DNA of 64,000 nucleotides. It comes from Myxococcales bacterium. GTDB lineage: Bacteria > Myxococcota_A > Polyangia > Polyangiales > Polyangiaceae. The DNA lies in NCBI GenBank assembly GCA_016720545.1, contig JADKKK010000014.1:79671-143670 (forward strand), read 5' to 3'. Positions 1 to 9,190 of this stretch are shown piece after piece. The notes beneath the pieces are model-generated. The model was not told the DNA's origin. It ran no database searches and was given only the letters and a program-made list of their open reading frames with translations. A program made the translations under genes and the position numbers. The first letter of the stretch is position 1. The number at the start of each line of letters is the position of its first letter.

Positions 1-431
1 GGGCTCGTGTCGCTGCTCGCGTCCGAGGGGGCAACGGCGCCACCGTCCGTCGTCGCGGGGGTGCTGCTGCACGCGGCCGCCAACCCGAGAACGCAGAGAC
101 AAAGAGGGACCGCGAGGGCGAAGTGGACCTTGTTCATCCATGGAGGCTACACGAAGACCAGGCGGCGAGCGCGGGAGTCTCTCCCACGCGGTCTGCATCA
201 TGCGGGTGGCCCGCCGCCGGGGGGCCGCCGGCCCCCTCGGCGCCGGGGCCTGGGTCTCGACGACGAGACGCTTCCGCTCTACGGCAACGTCTTCCCCAGG
301 GAACCCGGCGGGGGGGGGGGCACCGCCCTGTGGGGGGTTCGTGCTCCGATCGGGGGGGGGCCCGCGCGCCGCGCCTCTCCCCGCCCGGCCGTCTGGGCGC
401 CTGGTCCAACGAACCTCGGGTGAGCGCCCGC
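1..431. other. no recognisable gene; G-rich left end
   Basis: I see no convincing protein in this stretch. Open frames exist on both strands but none reads like a known family. The stretch may hold the decayed upstream part of the DUF4351 remnant that follows. It contains three long G homopolymers, which would themselves disrupt any reading frame. Confidence 0.4.
310..360 (+). repeat. cluster of G homopolymer tracts
   Basis: Runs of 11, 6 and 9 consecutive G lie at 310-320, 332-337 and 352-360. They could form a G-quadruplex and are prone to slippage in cells and to miscounting in sequencing. Nothing shows that they regulate a gene. Confidence 0.7.
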
Positions 432-721
432 AGGCCAGAGGCTGTGGTCCAACAGCTCGTCGGTGTGCTCAAGGAGGAACGTGTGAAGGAGACCCTCATG
501 ACCGCCGGTGAGATCCTGATGCTCGCGGCGAAGCTCGCGGCGAAGCTCGCGGCGAGCTGCACGGGCGCCGTGTGCTCTTGCAGAAGCTGCTCACGCTCCG
601 CTTCGGTCCGCTCTCCGAGGGGGCCATTCTGCGCGTAGAGGCCGCCGACGTGCCGACCCTCGACACCTGGGCGGAGCGCGTCCTCACCGCCGCCTCGCTG
701 GACGAGGTGCTCGGCCCCTGA
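432..721 (+). pseudogene. C-terminal remnant of an Rpn/DUF4351-type protein
   Basis: The first part, to about 515, reads in one frame as a helical segment containing LKEERVKETLMTAGEIL. After a frame change it reads as repeated RGEA units (a 12-bp repeat from about 521) followed by LLQKLLTLRFGPLSE and ends ERVLTAASLDEVLGP-stop at 719-721. This is the usual end of Rpn-family (PD-(D/E)XK nuclease/transposase-like) proteins, with a charged repeat linker and then a DUF4351 domain. The nuclease domain is not recognisable upstream. The gene is therefore truncated and frameshifted, or badly read, near the 12-bp repeats and the poly-G tracts. Confidence 0.6.
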
Positions 722-777
722 CCGCCCACGTCGCGGGCGGCCGGGAGGTAGTCAAGGCGATCCGGCGCGACGCGTCC

Positions 778-2133
778 TCACTCTCCCGGACTGAACATGA
801 CAGGGTAGGTGACTGTCACGCTCCCGCTCTCCGGCCGTGGGAACTTCATGCTTCGAAAGGCGCCCAAGACGCACACGACGACGCCCGCGTCTTGCAGATC
901 CGAGTTGCCTTCTTGCGCGCTCGAGACCGCCCCGCTCGGGTCGATGACGAACTTCACGACGACCCGCCCCTCGAGCTTCGGGTTCGCGCGGAGGCCGAGC
1001 TCGTAGCAGGAGCGCAGGCGCCCCAAGTTTGGGTGCACGACGCGCCGGATGACCTCGGGGGACAGACCACCTTTCGTCAAGGCGGCGCCCGCGCGCACGG
1101 CGCCCTTCGCCCGGTACTCGCCGGGGCAGTCGCGAGCGCCGACGGGCGGGCCGTCGGAGGCGTGGAAGAAGTCGTTCACCTTGACCCCAACGCGCGTCGC
1201 GGGCGCCACGACGGTGGTCTGGGTCCGCCCTCCGTTCGCCCCGCTCATCGCGTTGGTCGGGTCGATGCGCAGCCCGCTGAGCGTGCACTCGCCTGGTAGC
1301 ACGTTCGGCACGGTGAACGTGCCATTCGCGGCGGCGACCACGCGGCGCTGAAACCCCTTGAACATGACGTCGACGACGAGCTGCCCGCCTCCCGCCGTGG
1401 TCGCGCACTTGCCATCCCGCTCCACGAGCACGCCCGTCACGTTTGCGCTCGCGGCGAGCGCCGTGACCTTCAGCGTGGCGCGCGACTCGGCGCCCGGCGT
1501 GAGCTTCACGGGGGCCTCCGAGTGCATGGGCCGCCGCGGGTCCTTGTCGTGGTGGAGGGTCACGACCGCGTCGCCGACGGGGAGCCCAGTGAAGGTCGCG
1601 GCGCCGTTGTCTCGAAGAGTCGAGCTGAAGCCGTGATTGCCCACCGACACGTTCACGAACGCGCCGACGCAGGCCTTGCAGTCTGTGTCGACCACGAGGG
1701 ACGCGGCCTCCGGGACGGTGATGGTCAGCGCCACCGCCGACTGACCCTCCGCGATCTCCTGGGTGACCCACGTCTCGGAGCGGCCCTTCTTCGAGACCTT
1801 GATCCGCCAGGAGCCGACGGAGAGCCGCGACGCGAAGTGCCCCGCGGCGTCTGTCGTGGTGGCGGGCGGCGAGACCATGCCCACCGGCTGGATCTCGATC
1901 GCCGCGCCCGCGATGGGCTGGCCAGCGCCGTCGACCACGGTCCCCGCGAGCGCGGTCCCGGGGAGCGCCTGAGCGGCGGTAGACGCCCCGTCCGCAGCGG
2001 GCGACGCGTCGGTCACCGGCGCGGTCGTGGTGGGCGTGCTCGTGGCGGGGGAAGGGGCGGAGAGGGCTGGGGGATCCTTGCAGCCCGCCGCGACGAGCGC
2101 GAGGACCACGACGGGAAGAAGACTCGCTCTCAT
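778..2133 (-). CDS. lipoprotein with carboxypeptidase-regulatory-like repeats and AgmX/PglI C-terminal domain
   Basis: The protein starts MRASLLPVVVLALVAAGC, a lipoprotein signal peptide with the lipobox Cys at about residue 18. An AAGGAG ribosome site about 8 nt upstream supports the ATG at 2133. A short Thr/Pro/Ala linker is followed by Ig-like segments such as GTVVDGAGQPIAGAAIEI, typical of carboxypeptidase-regulatory-like (CarboxypepD_reg) domains. The last 95 residues contain PEVIRRVVHPNLGRLRSCYE and a stretch around KFVIDPSGAV, the TonB-like AgmX/PglI C-terminal domain common in myxobacteria. It is probably an envelope protein of unknown task. A paralogous C-terminal domain occurs in the lipoprotein at 42928-43743. 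Confidence 0.8.
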   Translation of the reverse strand: MRASLLPVVVLALVAAGCKDPPALSAPSPATSTPTTTAPVTDASPAADGASTAAQALPGTALAGTVVDGAGQPIAGAAIEIQPVGMVSPPATTTDAAGHFASRLSVGSWRIKVSKKGRSETWVTQEIAEGQSAVALTITVPEAASLVVDTDCKACVGAFVNVSVGNHGFSSTLRDNGAATFTGLPVGDAVVTLHHDKDPRRPMHSEAPVKLTPGAESRATLKVTALAASANVTGVLVERDGKCATTAGGGQLVVDVMFKGFQRRVVAAANGTFTVPNVLPGECTLSGLRIDPTNAMSGANGGRTQTTVVAPATRVGVKVNDFFHASDGPPVGARDCPGEYRAKGAVRAGAALTKGGLSPEVIRRVVHPNLGRLRSCYELGLRANPKLEGRVVVKFVIDPSGAVSSAQEGNSDLQDAGVVVCVLGAFRSMKFPRPESGSVTVTYPVMFSPGE

Positions 2134-2236
2134 GGTGACCTCTCCTTGTGCGTACAACGCTAGCTTAGCCAGCTATCCACTCTGCTCGGCAGGCGCTCTT
2201 CATGGTGTCAGCGCTCGGGTTCGAGCCGCCTCGACC

Positions 2237-4069
2237 TCAGAGGTCGTCGAGCCAGTGCTCGTTGCGGAAGCGCGCGAGGAGGCGCGCCGCCGAGCCCGGT
2301 GGGGAGAGCGCGCCGTAGAGGTCGAACGGGTTCCAGAGGCGGATCACGTTGCCGTCGATCACGGTGGCGGCGACGGCGCGTTTGGCCTTCGCGTCTTCGC
2401 CCGCGCCAAGCATCGACGTGAAGAAGCGCCGAAGCGCGGGCAGCGTCGCGATCCCTCGTGGCATGTCGGCCCAGCGCTTCGGGCCGTCGCTGATCGCGAG
2501 GAGCTCGAGGCGCTCGAGGCCCGAGAGGTCGAGCGGGAGCGACGCGGCCTGGTGGGCGAAGAGCCCGAGCCGGCGGAGCGAGGACATCCGCTCGAGCGGG
2601 CGGAGGGCGCCTTCGGTCGCGCCGTGCATGTGGACCACCAGCGTCTCGAGCCCGGACAGCTCGGGGAGCCAGTCCGGGAGGCGCTTCACCGAGAGGTGCA
2701 GGTGCCGCAGCGCGGGGAGCCCGGCGATCCACCGAGGCGGCTCGTCGCCGTCGAGGGCGAGCGTCTCCAGCGGGTTCCCCTCGGGGAGCGCAGCCTTCGT
2801 CGTCCACAAGAAGCGGAGCGGCATCCGCGCCACGTCCTCCGACGTGAGGAACCCGTCGGGGTAGATCGCGGCCTCGAGCCGCAGCTCGCGCGCCGCCTTC
2901 GGTCCCGGGCGCCGCCACGCTCCCATGTCGAGGAACGAGAGCGGCCGCGCGAGCAGGTCGGGGGGCGGATCGTCGCCGCCGACACCGAGCACCCCCTCGA
3001 GCGAGGGAATGCGGAACAGCGCCGGATCCCACGTCGCCGAAGACGAATTCCAGCCGAGATCGATCGCGTGGAGCTTCCCGAGTCGCCCGATGTCGGCGGG
3101 CAGACCTCGAGGGAGGCTCGTGTCGTAGAGCGAAAGGATCTCGAGGTCGGCGAGCTCGTACACCTCCGGCCAGAGATCGCGCATTCGCTGGTGGTACAGC
3201 CCGAGCGCGCGGATAGGCATCGACGGGAGCGCGCGCCGGAGCGTCGGCGAGACCTTCTTGCCCGCGAACCACCGCTCGGCGAGGTCGAGGATCACGACCT
3301 CGCCGGGAGAAGCGAGCAGCGCCTTGCCCTCGAGCGCCGTCCGCACGGGAGCGCTCGCGAGGTCGAACGCCGGCGCGGCGCGCGCGGGCGCGGCGGCTCG
3401 GGTCCCTTCTTGGGCCGCGGCCGCCTTGGGCTTCGCGCGCTTCGGCGGGCGCGCGGCCTCGGGGGCGAGCGGCAGCCCGAGTTTTTGGCGGAGCGACTGG
3501 CAAAGATCGCACGCGCACCGACCCTCGCGGATGAGCCCCCGCACGCGCTCGCGGTCGGCGGCCGGGACCTTCGAGAGAGGGTATACCGAGTCGAACACCC
3601 GAAACTCGTGGTCGTCGCCCGCCGTGGGGTTTTGGGTGGTCACCGCGAGCTTGGTCCCGAAGTAGAAGATCGGGTCGGGGTTCTTCGCGAGCGCGTCCTC
3701 GAGCGTTCGCGGTTTGGGGCCGAGCTCGGCGCCGTACGGGCGGATGCGCTCGGCGAGGACGTCCCACATCTCGAGGGTGACGAGCTCGGCCCAGTGGTAC
3801 GAGGCGTCGGCCTCCCCGACGCAGAGCCCGGCCGCGTCACCGAACGAGAGGGTGATGTTCCCCTCGTCCGCGAACCAGCTCCCGTCGCGGATGCCGTCCG
3901 AGGACTCCATCGCCAGGTACGCGCCGGTGATGTCGCGGAGGCCCTTCTTCTTGGCGAGGGAGTCGATGCGCCGCGCGAGCACGCCCCAGGTCGTCTCGAG
4001 CAGCGCCTCCCGGGTCGGCCCGTCCGCGGGGCCGCGCGCGAGCGGGATGAAATAGACCGATCCACCCAT
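2237..4069 (-). CDS. leucine-rich-repeat protein
   Basis: The start is taken at MGGSVYFIPLARG. Longer in-frame starts would run into the sulfatase gene on the other strand. The N-terminal 200 residues form a domain I do not recognise. A cysteine pair lies in CACDLC, followed by an Ala/Lys/Pro-rich linker. The C-terminal half has irregular leucine-rich repeats, for example LEILSLYDTSLPRGLPADIG, LETLALDGDEPPRWIAGLP and LRHLHLSVKRLPDWLPELS. There is no signal peptide, so it is probably cytoplasmic and protein-binding. Function unknown. Confidence 0.75.
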   Translation of the reverse strand: MGGSVYFIPLARGPADGPTREALLETTWGVLARRIDSLAKKKGLRDITGAYLAMESSDGIRDGSWFADEGNITLSFGDAAGLCVGEADASYHWAELVTLEMWDVLAERIRPYGAELGPKPRTLEDALAKNPDPIFYFGTKLAVTTQNPTAGDDHEFRVFDSVYPLSKVPAADRERVRGLIREGRCACDLCQSLRQKLGLPLAPEAARPPKRAKPKAAAAQEGTRAAAPARAAPAFDLASAPVRTALEGKALLASPGEVVILDLAERWFAGKKVSPTLRRALPSMPIRALGLYHQRMRDLWPEVYELADLEILSLYDTSLPRGLPADIGRLGKLHAIDLGWNSSSATWDPALFRIPSLEGVLGVGGDDPPPDLLARPLSFLDMGAWRRPGPKAARELRLEAAIYPDGFLTSEDVARMPLRFLWTTKAALPEGNPLETLALDGDEPPRWIAGLPALRHLHLSVKRLPDWLPELSGLETLVVHMHGATEGALRPLERMSSLRRLGLFAHQAASLPLDLSGLERLELLAISDGPKRWADMPRGIATLPALRRFFTSMLGAGEDAKAKRAVAATVIDGNVIRLWNPFDLYGALSPPGSAARLLARFRNEHWLDDL

Positions 4070-4215
4070 GAAGCGAGGGTGACACACCTGGGCTCGCCAC
4101 ATCCAGCACGGTCGGAGGGCCGACCCGCGCGGCTCTTCGGTGCTCCACCAGGCCTCCTTCGTGTAGCGTCGACCCATGGGGCGTTGGATTTCGTTGGGGC
4201 TGCTTCTCGCCGCGG

Positions 4216-6000
4216 GTGTCTTCTCGTGCAATGGCACCGGCGCCGACAAGGTCGGGTGGAAAAGGCGGCAAGGGCGGCAAGAGCGAGGCGCCGGGGCCTA
4301 GCGCGGTCGCCACTGCCGCTCCGAGCGGCAGCGGCGCGGTCGCGGTGACCGGCAAAGGGCGGCCCGACGGCAAGGCCCGCCCGAACATCCTCTTCGTGCT
4401 GGCCGACGACCAGCGCGCCGACACGCTCTCGTGCATGCCGAAGCTCGGCAAGCTGCTCGCGCGCGGCACGACGTTCAAGAACAACTTCGCCTCGACGCCG
4501 CTCTGCTGCCCAGGGCGCTCATCCGTCCTGACTGGCAAATACGCCCACAACCACGGGGTGCTCTCGAACGGAGACATCGAGGACGAGGACGGCAGCAAGT
4601 CGCCGGGGGCCATCGACTTCCGGAAGAATGGCAACGAGTCGAAGACCTTCGCCGGGTGGCTCCAGCAGAAGGGGTATCGCACGGGGTACTTCGGCAAGTA
4701 CCTGAACGCGTACGACAAGATCCTCGAGACCGAGCCAACGCACGTCCCGCCCCACTGGGACGAGTGGCGCGCCTTCTCGCACGCCGAATATTTCGACTTC
4801 GACCTGCTGGAGCGCGGCCTCGGCGAGGCCAAGGCGACGCGCCGCTGCTACCTCTCGAACGAGGCGGAGGACGACGGCGATCGCAAGGGGAAGAAGAAGG
4901 GCAAGGGCGCCGCGGCCGAGAAGAGCGACGGCGAGGAGAACGCCAAAGGGAAGAAGAAGGGCAAGAAGAAGGAGCGCAAGTGCAAGGGCGTCGCCGACGA
5001 GGTCGTCCGCAACGGCAAGGAGAACTACTCCACCGACGTGCTCCGCGATCAGGTGATCGGGTTCATTCGCAAGGTGTCCCAGGAGGGGAAGCCGTGGATT
5101 GCCCACTTCGCCCCGAAGGCCCCTCACGGTCCCTTCTTGTCTCCGGCGCGGTACCAGCCCGATCCCGACGAGCCGACCTTCTCGAAGGAGGCGCTCGACC
5201 GCCTCTCGAGCTGCGCTCTCTTCGACTGGAAGGGTCGCCCCCCGAGCTACCTCGAGGCCGACATGACCGACAAGCCGCAGTGGATCCAGGAGACCAAGGC
5301 GAAGCGCACCGCCGAGGACCGCCTCGACCGCGTGCGGCACATGCAGCTCGCCAGCGTGCTCGCCACCGAGGACGCGATCGAGGACATCCTCAAGGTGCTC
5401 GGGGAGCTCGGCGTCGCCGACGAGACGATCATCGTCTACACGGGCGACAACGGCTTCGCCTGGGGCGAGCACTGGCACACCCACAAGAACTGCGCGTACG
5501 AAGAGTGCATCCGCGTGCCGCTCGTGGTCATGGACCCGCGCGCGGCGGGCGGGCCCCGCACGGTCGACGACTTCACGATGAACGTGGACCTCGCGCCGAC
5601 GTTCGCCGCTTGGTCCGGCGCGAGCGTGCCCGAGAAGGTCGACGGCATGAGCTTCGCGGGGCTCGTGGACGGGACCGCCAAGGGGCCCTGGCCACGCACC
5701 GAGGTGCTCTCCGAGTGCTGGGGCCCGGGCATCGCCGGCCGCCCCGACACCCACGCCGCGGTGCGCACCAAGAAGTGGAAATACGTCGAGCACTACGCCG
5801 ACAACGCGCGCACCAAGCTCCGCGTGCACGACGGCAGCCCCGAGCGCGAGCTCTACGATCTCGAGAAGGATCCGTTCGAGGTCGACAACCTCCTAAGGCT
5901 CTCCCCGGCCAACCTCGCGCGGACCGGCCACACGAAGGACCTCGTCGACACGACCACCGCCGACCTCGCCGCCAAGCTCAAGGCGCTCGAGGCGAAGTAG
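4216..6000 (+). CDS. sulfatase (arylsulfatase family), probable lipoprotein with frameshifted N-terminus
   Basis: After a low-complexity Gly/Lys/Ala N-terminus the protein reads RPNILFVLADDQRAD (metal-binding Asp64-Asp65) and PLCCPGRSSVLTGKYAHN. This gives the C-x-P-x-R motif whose Cys97 would be converted to formylglycine. A later YTGDNGFAWGEH provides further active-site residues. Such enzymes hydrolyse sulfate esters of polysaccharides or aryl sulfates. A Lys-rich insert lies around residues 215-260. As read, the frame opens at a GTG (4216) or ATG (4231). An ATG at 4176 in another frame encodes MGRWISLGLLLAAGVFSC, a lipoprotein signal. Removing one A from the AAAA run at 4260-4263 would join the two, so the native protein is probably an exported lipoprotein. 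Confidence 0.88.
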   Translation: MSSRAMAPAPTRSGGKGGKGGKSEAPGPSAVATAAPSGSGAVAVTGKGRPDGKARPNILFVLADDQRADTLSCMPKLGKLLARGTTFKNNFASTPLCCPGRSSVLTGKYAHNHGVLSNGDIEDEDGSKSPGAIDFRKNGNESKTFAGWLQQKGYRTGYFGKYLNAYDKILETEPTHVPPHWDEWRAFSHAEYFDFDLLERGLGEAKATRRCYLSNEAEDDGDRKGKKKGKGAAAEKSDGEENAKGKKKGKKKERKCKGVADEVVRNGKENYSTDVLRDQVIGFIRKVSQEGKPWIAHFAPKAPHGPFLSPARYQPDPDEPTFSKEALDRLSSCALFDWKGRPPSYLEADMTDKPQWIQETKAKRTAEDRLDRVRHMQLASVLATEDAIEDILKVLGELGVADETIIVYTGDNGFAWGEHWHTHKNCAYEECIRVPLVVMDPRAAGGPRTVDDFTMNVDLAPTFAAWSGASVPEKVDGMSFAGLVDGTAKGPWPRTEVLSECWGPGIAGRPDTHAAVRTKKWKYVEHYADNARTKLRVHDGSPERELYDLEKDPFEVDNLLRLSPANLARTGHTKDLVDTTTADLAAKLKALEAK

Positions 6001-6127
6001 CGCACGCGGCGGCGCGCGCTTGGCCCGCGGAGACGGGCGCGGCGGGGCTATTGAACGGGCGTACTCCCGAGGGAGGGGCGCGGGAGTTGGTGGTTGACGG
6101 GGCGCCAGCCGCCACCCACCATGTCCC

Positions 6128-7681
6128 ATGAGCGTTCGCAGAGCTTTGGTGACGGGCCTTGCGGCGTTGGCCGTCCTCGCGAGCTGTACATCGAAAGACC
6201 AGGAGATCACGCTCGGCGAGAGCTCCGATGCGCTCATCGCGAACAACGCGCTCCTCCGCGGCGCCTCTCTCGCCCCGGGGCAGCTCGCGTTCACCTTCGA
6301 CGACGGCCCGGGCCCACGCACCCGCGAGCTCTCTACCTACCTGAAGAGCCAGGGCATCCCCGCGGTGTTCTTCATGAATGGCCGGCACCTGGCGACGCCC
6401 CTGCCGCCGCTCGACAACAACGCCGACATCGTGGCCAATCCGGCGGCCCTCATGGCGCAGCTCCAGGCCGACGGTCACCTCATCGCGAATCACTCCACGA
6501 CCCACGGCGACCTGACCCTTCAGATAGTCGAGCCTAACGGGACGACGGTCGTCTACGAGGAGCTGCTCCAGACGGACAACTCCATCAGCCCGTACGTGCC
6601 GCCGCGGACGTTCCTCTTCCGCGCGCCCTACGGCTACTGGAACCAGGCAGACTTCGACGCGCTCAAGCTCACTCCGATGAACAAATACATCGGCCCCATC
6701 TTCTGGGACATCGGCGGGACGGCGCGGAGCTATCCCAACGCCGGCGCCGACTGGGCCTGCTGGCAGGGGCAACTCTATACGTCGAGTGGCGCCCTCGCGA
6801 ACGGCACCGGCTACGCCACCACGGCGCAGTGCAGCGACGCGTACATCGCCGAGATCAACAGCCTCGGGAAAGGCATCGTGCTCATGCACGACCCCTACCG
6901 TTGGGCGCGGGGGTCCACCGTGGATATGGTCAAAGACATGGTGCCGAAGCTCAAAGCGCTCGGTTACACGTTCGTGCGCGTCGACAAGATTCCACAGATT
7001 CTGACGGCGCTCGGCTGCGACACCACCTGCGCGACCTGCTCGGGCACACAAGCCGACGAGTGCCTCACGTGCAAACCCGATGCGTACCTCGTCGGGAGCT
7101 CCTGCTCGCCGTGTACGGTCTGCGCTGCCACGGAGTACGCGCAGGTCGCCTGCAGCGCCACCGCCGACACCAGGTGTGCGGCCTGCTCCACGTGCGAGGC
7201 CGGCACCGCGCCGACGGCCGCCTGCACACCCGCGGCCGATACGGTCTGCACCGTCTGCCCACCAGGGACCTATTCCGACGGCACCGGCCCGTGCGTGCTC
7301 GCCGCGGTCGACGGGGGCGCGGTCGACGGGAGCACCGACTCCGGGCCCGGGACCTCCGACGCCGGGAATCCTGGAGACGCCGACGCCGCGCCCGGAGCCG
7401 ACGCCGCGCCCGGAGCCGACGCCGCGCCCGGAGCCGACGCCGCGCCCGGAGCCGACGCCGCGCCCGGAGCCGACGCCGCGCCCGGAACTGTGGACGGTGC
7501 AGTCCAAGGAACCGCGGACGCCGCGATGCCTCGGGCCGACGGTCCCCAGCCCGAGGCGGCACCTGGCGATGGCTGCAGCGCGGGCGGACGCGCACCCGCT
7601 TCGCCCTTCGCGGGAGCCGCCCTCGCGCTCGCGTTCACCTTCGCCCTTGGCCGCCGCCGCAGAAGCGCCACGACGGAGTAG
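6128..7681 (+). CDS. NodB-type polysaccharide deacetylase, Cys-rich, MYXO-CTERM-like anchored lipoprotein
   Basis: The N-terminus MSVRRALVTGLAALAVLASC is a lipoprotein signal. The NodB domain begins LAFTFDDGPGPRTRE (catalytic Asp pair) and continues with ANHSTTHGDLT (metal-binding His) and FRAPYGYWN. It would remove acetyl groups from chitin- or peptidoglycan-like glycans. Residues of about 295-390 are a TNFR-like Cys-rich segment with repeated CxxC units. Next come six Asp-Ala-Ala-Pro-Gly-Ala repeats and then a Gly-Asp-Gly-Cys motif, a hydrophobic helix and RRRR, resembling the MYXO-CTERM surface-sorting tail. Both ends thus carry envelope-targeting signals, which is unusual. The short NodB domain has an insertion after the FMNGRH strand. 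Confidence 0.85.
   Translation: MSVRRALVTGLAALAVLASCTSKDQEITLGESSDALIANNALLRGASLAPGQLAFTFDDGPGPRTRELSTYLKSQGIPAVFFMNGRHLATPLPPLDNNADIVANPAALMAQLQADGHLIANHSTTHGDLTLQIVEPNGTTVVYEELLQTDNSISPYVPPRTFLFRAPYGYWNQADFDALKLTPMNKYIGPIFWDIGGTARSYPNAGADWACWQGQLYTSSGALANGTGYATTAQCSDAYIAEINSLGKGIVLMHDPYRWARGSTVDMVKDMVPKLKALGYTFVRVDKIPQILTALGCDTTCATCSGTQADECLTCKPDAYLVGSSCSPCTVCAATEYAQVACSATADTRCAACSTCEAGTAPTAACTPAADTVCTVCPPGTYSDGTGPCVLAAVDGGAVDGSTDSGPGTSDAGNPGDADAAPGADAAPGADAAPGADAAPGADAAPGADAAPGTVDGAVQGTADAAMPRADGPQPEAAPGDGCSAGGRAPASPFAGAALALAFTFALGRRRRSATTE
7379..7486 (+). repeat. six perfect 18-bp tandem repeats inside the deacetylase gene
   Basis: The unit GCCGACGCCGCGCCCGGA is repeated six times without change and encodes a six-residue Ala/Asp/Ala/Ala/Pro/Gly spacer between the Cys-rich part and the membrane tail. 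Copy number could vary without changing the frame. Confidence 0.95.
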
Positions 7682-7700
7682 TCCCGAGCTCCTTCGCGGG

Positions 7701-8984
7701 TCAGCCTCGGGAGCGCCGCGAGCGGCCGTTCGCCTCGATCGCGCGCAGAAGCTCTTCGTAGCTCTTGACCCCGGCCTCGTTCGAGAAGTGTGGCCGCGCG
7801 ATCTCTCTCGCCCGGGCGAGCGAGGCGTGATCGTCGGCGCTCGAGCCGTGCTCCGCGTGGGCGGCCACTCGCCGCGCCGCGTCGTCGAGCGCGTCGTCGT
7901 CGAGCGAATCGAGCGCAAGGCCCGACCCGGTCCGCCGGACCCAAGACATCATTTCGGAGTTGCAGCCATAGGCCATCGGCCTCACGCCCGACGCGAAGAA
8001 CTCGGCGAGCTTGGTGGGCATCGAGCCGCGCTTCGCCGCGACCTCGTGGAGAAGAAGAAAGCCCCAGTCGATGTTTCGGAGCCAGTCCGCCATCTCGTGG
8101 TGAGGCGCCGCGGTCACGCTCCAGCGATCGGCCGGCAGCCCCTCGCGCGTGAGCAGCTCGCCGTAGGCGTCCGTCTGTTGGCTGAGGACGAGGAGGTGGG
8201 TCCGGGGGCTCGCCGCGAGGATGCGGCGCGCAAGGCCCATCGTCGCGCCGACGTTGTAAGACGAGTTTAGCGCGCCGACGATGCCGATGACGACGCGGTC
8301 CACGAGCCGGCGCTTGAGGTCGCCTCCGGGGCCGTTCGCGTCCGACACTGCGCGAGGCCCGGCGGGCCGGAGCGAGAACCGGTCGAAGTCGGCGCAGGTG
8401 GTGATGACCCGCAGGGGGCGACCGTCTCGTCCGCACTCGGCCTCGAGGTCATTCGCCAGCAGCTGAGTCAGCGTGACGAAGCCCGAAGCCGAAGCGAAGA
8501 GGCTCCGCTCGACGAGCTTGCCCGCGGCGTAGGCGGCAGGCCGGCCGAACCAGTCCCGGCGCTCCTCGACCCACGTCCCGCGGACGTCGAACAGGTACGG
8601 AACGCCGAGCGTGGCCTTCACGGATCGCGACACCAAGGCCCCCTGATGCGCCCTCGCGTGCACGAGGTCGACGTTCTCTCGGTGCGCGATCGCGTGCGCG
8701 GTCGCGATCGTGCGCCCGAGCGACTCCGCAGCGCGCCGCCCCGACCCCGCGACCTCGACTTCGACGGAGGTCCACCGGACGTCGCCGAGGGCCTCGCGCA
8801 CGTGCCGCACCTTCTCCGGATCTGCGAGGTCTTTCGGACGCTCACAGCTCAGCAGGTGGTAGTCGAACCCTCGCTTCGCGAGCGCCGCGATGGGCCGAAC
8901 GACCTGCGAAAAGGCCAGGGGTTGCAGCACCCCGTCGAAGGACACGTAGAGGAGTTTCACGAAGCGCCAGGGATGAGGCCCCAC
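7701..8984 (-). CDS. glycosyltransferase family 4-like
   Basis: The protein has the two Rossmann halves of a GT-B glycosyltransferase. It begins VKLLYVSFDGVLQPLAFSQV and continues with a RAHQGALVSRSVKATLGVPY strand. A central hinge with FVTLTQLLANDLE is followed by a C-terminal nucleotide-binding half that includes VVIGIVGALNSSYNVG and KLAEFFASGVRPMAYG. It probably transfers a sugar from a nucleotide-sugar donor to a surface glycan. The GTG at 8960, starting VKLLYVSF, is an equally good start. It stands alone between convergent and divergent neighbours, so no pathway can be assigned. Confidence 0.8.
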   Translation of the reverse strand: MGPHPWRFVKLLYVSFDGVLQPLAFSQVVRPIAALAKRGFDYHLLSCERPKDLADPEKVRHVREALGDVRWTSVEVEVAGSGRRAAESLGRTIATAHAIAHRENVDLVHARAHQGALVSRSVKATLGVPYLFDVRGTWVEERRDWFGRPAAYAAGKLVERSLFASASGFVTLTQLLANDLEAECGRDGRPLRVITTCADFDRFSLRPAGPRAVSDANGPGGDLKRRLVDRVVIGIVGALNSSYNVGATMGLARRILAASPRTHLLVLSQQTDAYGELLTREGLPADRWSVTAAPHHEMADWLRNIDWGFLLLHEVAAKRGSMPTKLAEFFASGVRPMAYGCNSEMMSWVRRTGSGLALDSLDDDALDDAARRVAAHAEHGSSADDHASLARAREIARPHFSNEAGVKSYEELLRAIEANGRSRRSRG

Positions 8985-9190
8985 GGGCTCGGGGGCGTTT
9001 GAGAGGTGCTGGGCGGCACATACCAGCTTGGGCCACCCCGAGCAACGGGGTCGGCGCAGCCCATGCTACCCCCGCATCCGTTCTGCCGCTTCGCCGCCGA
9101 TGGTCGAAGCTCGGAAGCGAGGTCGCTCCGGCCCGCCAGACCGCCGCTGCGGGGCCGCGGGAGGTCGCACCAAGAGAAGCGCGTGACCGC

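Noticed and set aside
2027..4348. A 773-residue open frame on the plus strand
   Set aside because: It is antisense to the leucine-rich-repeat gene and consists of low-complexity Arg/Glu sequence.
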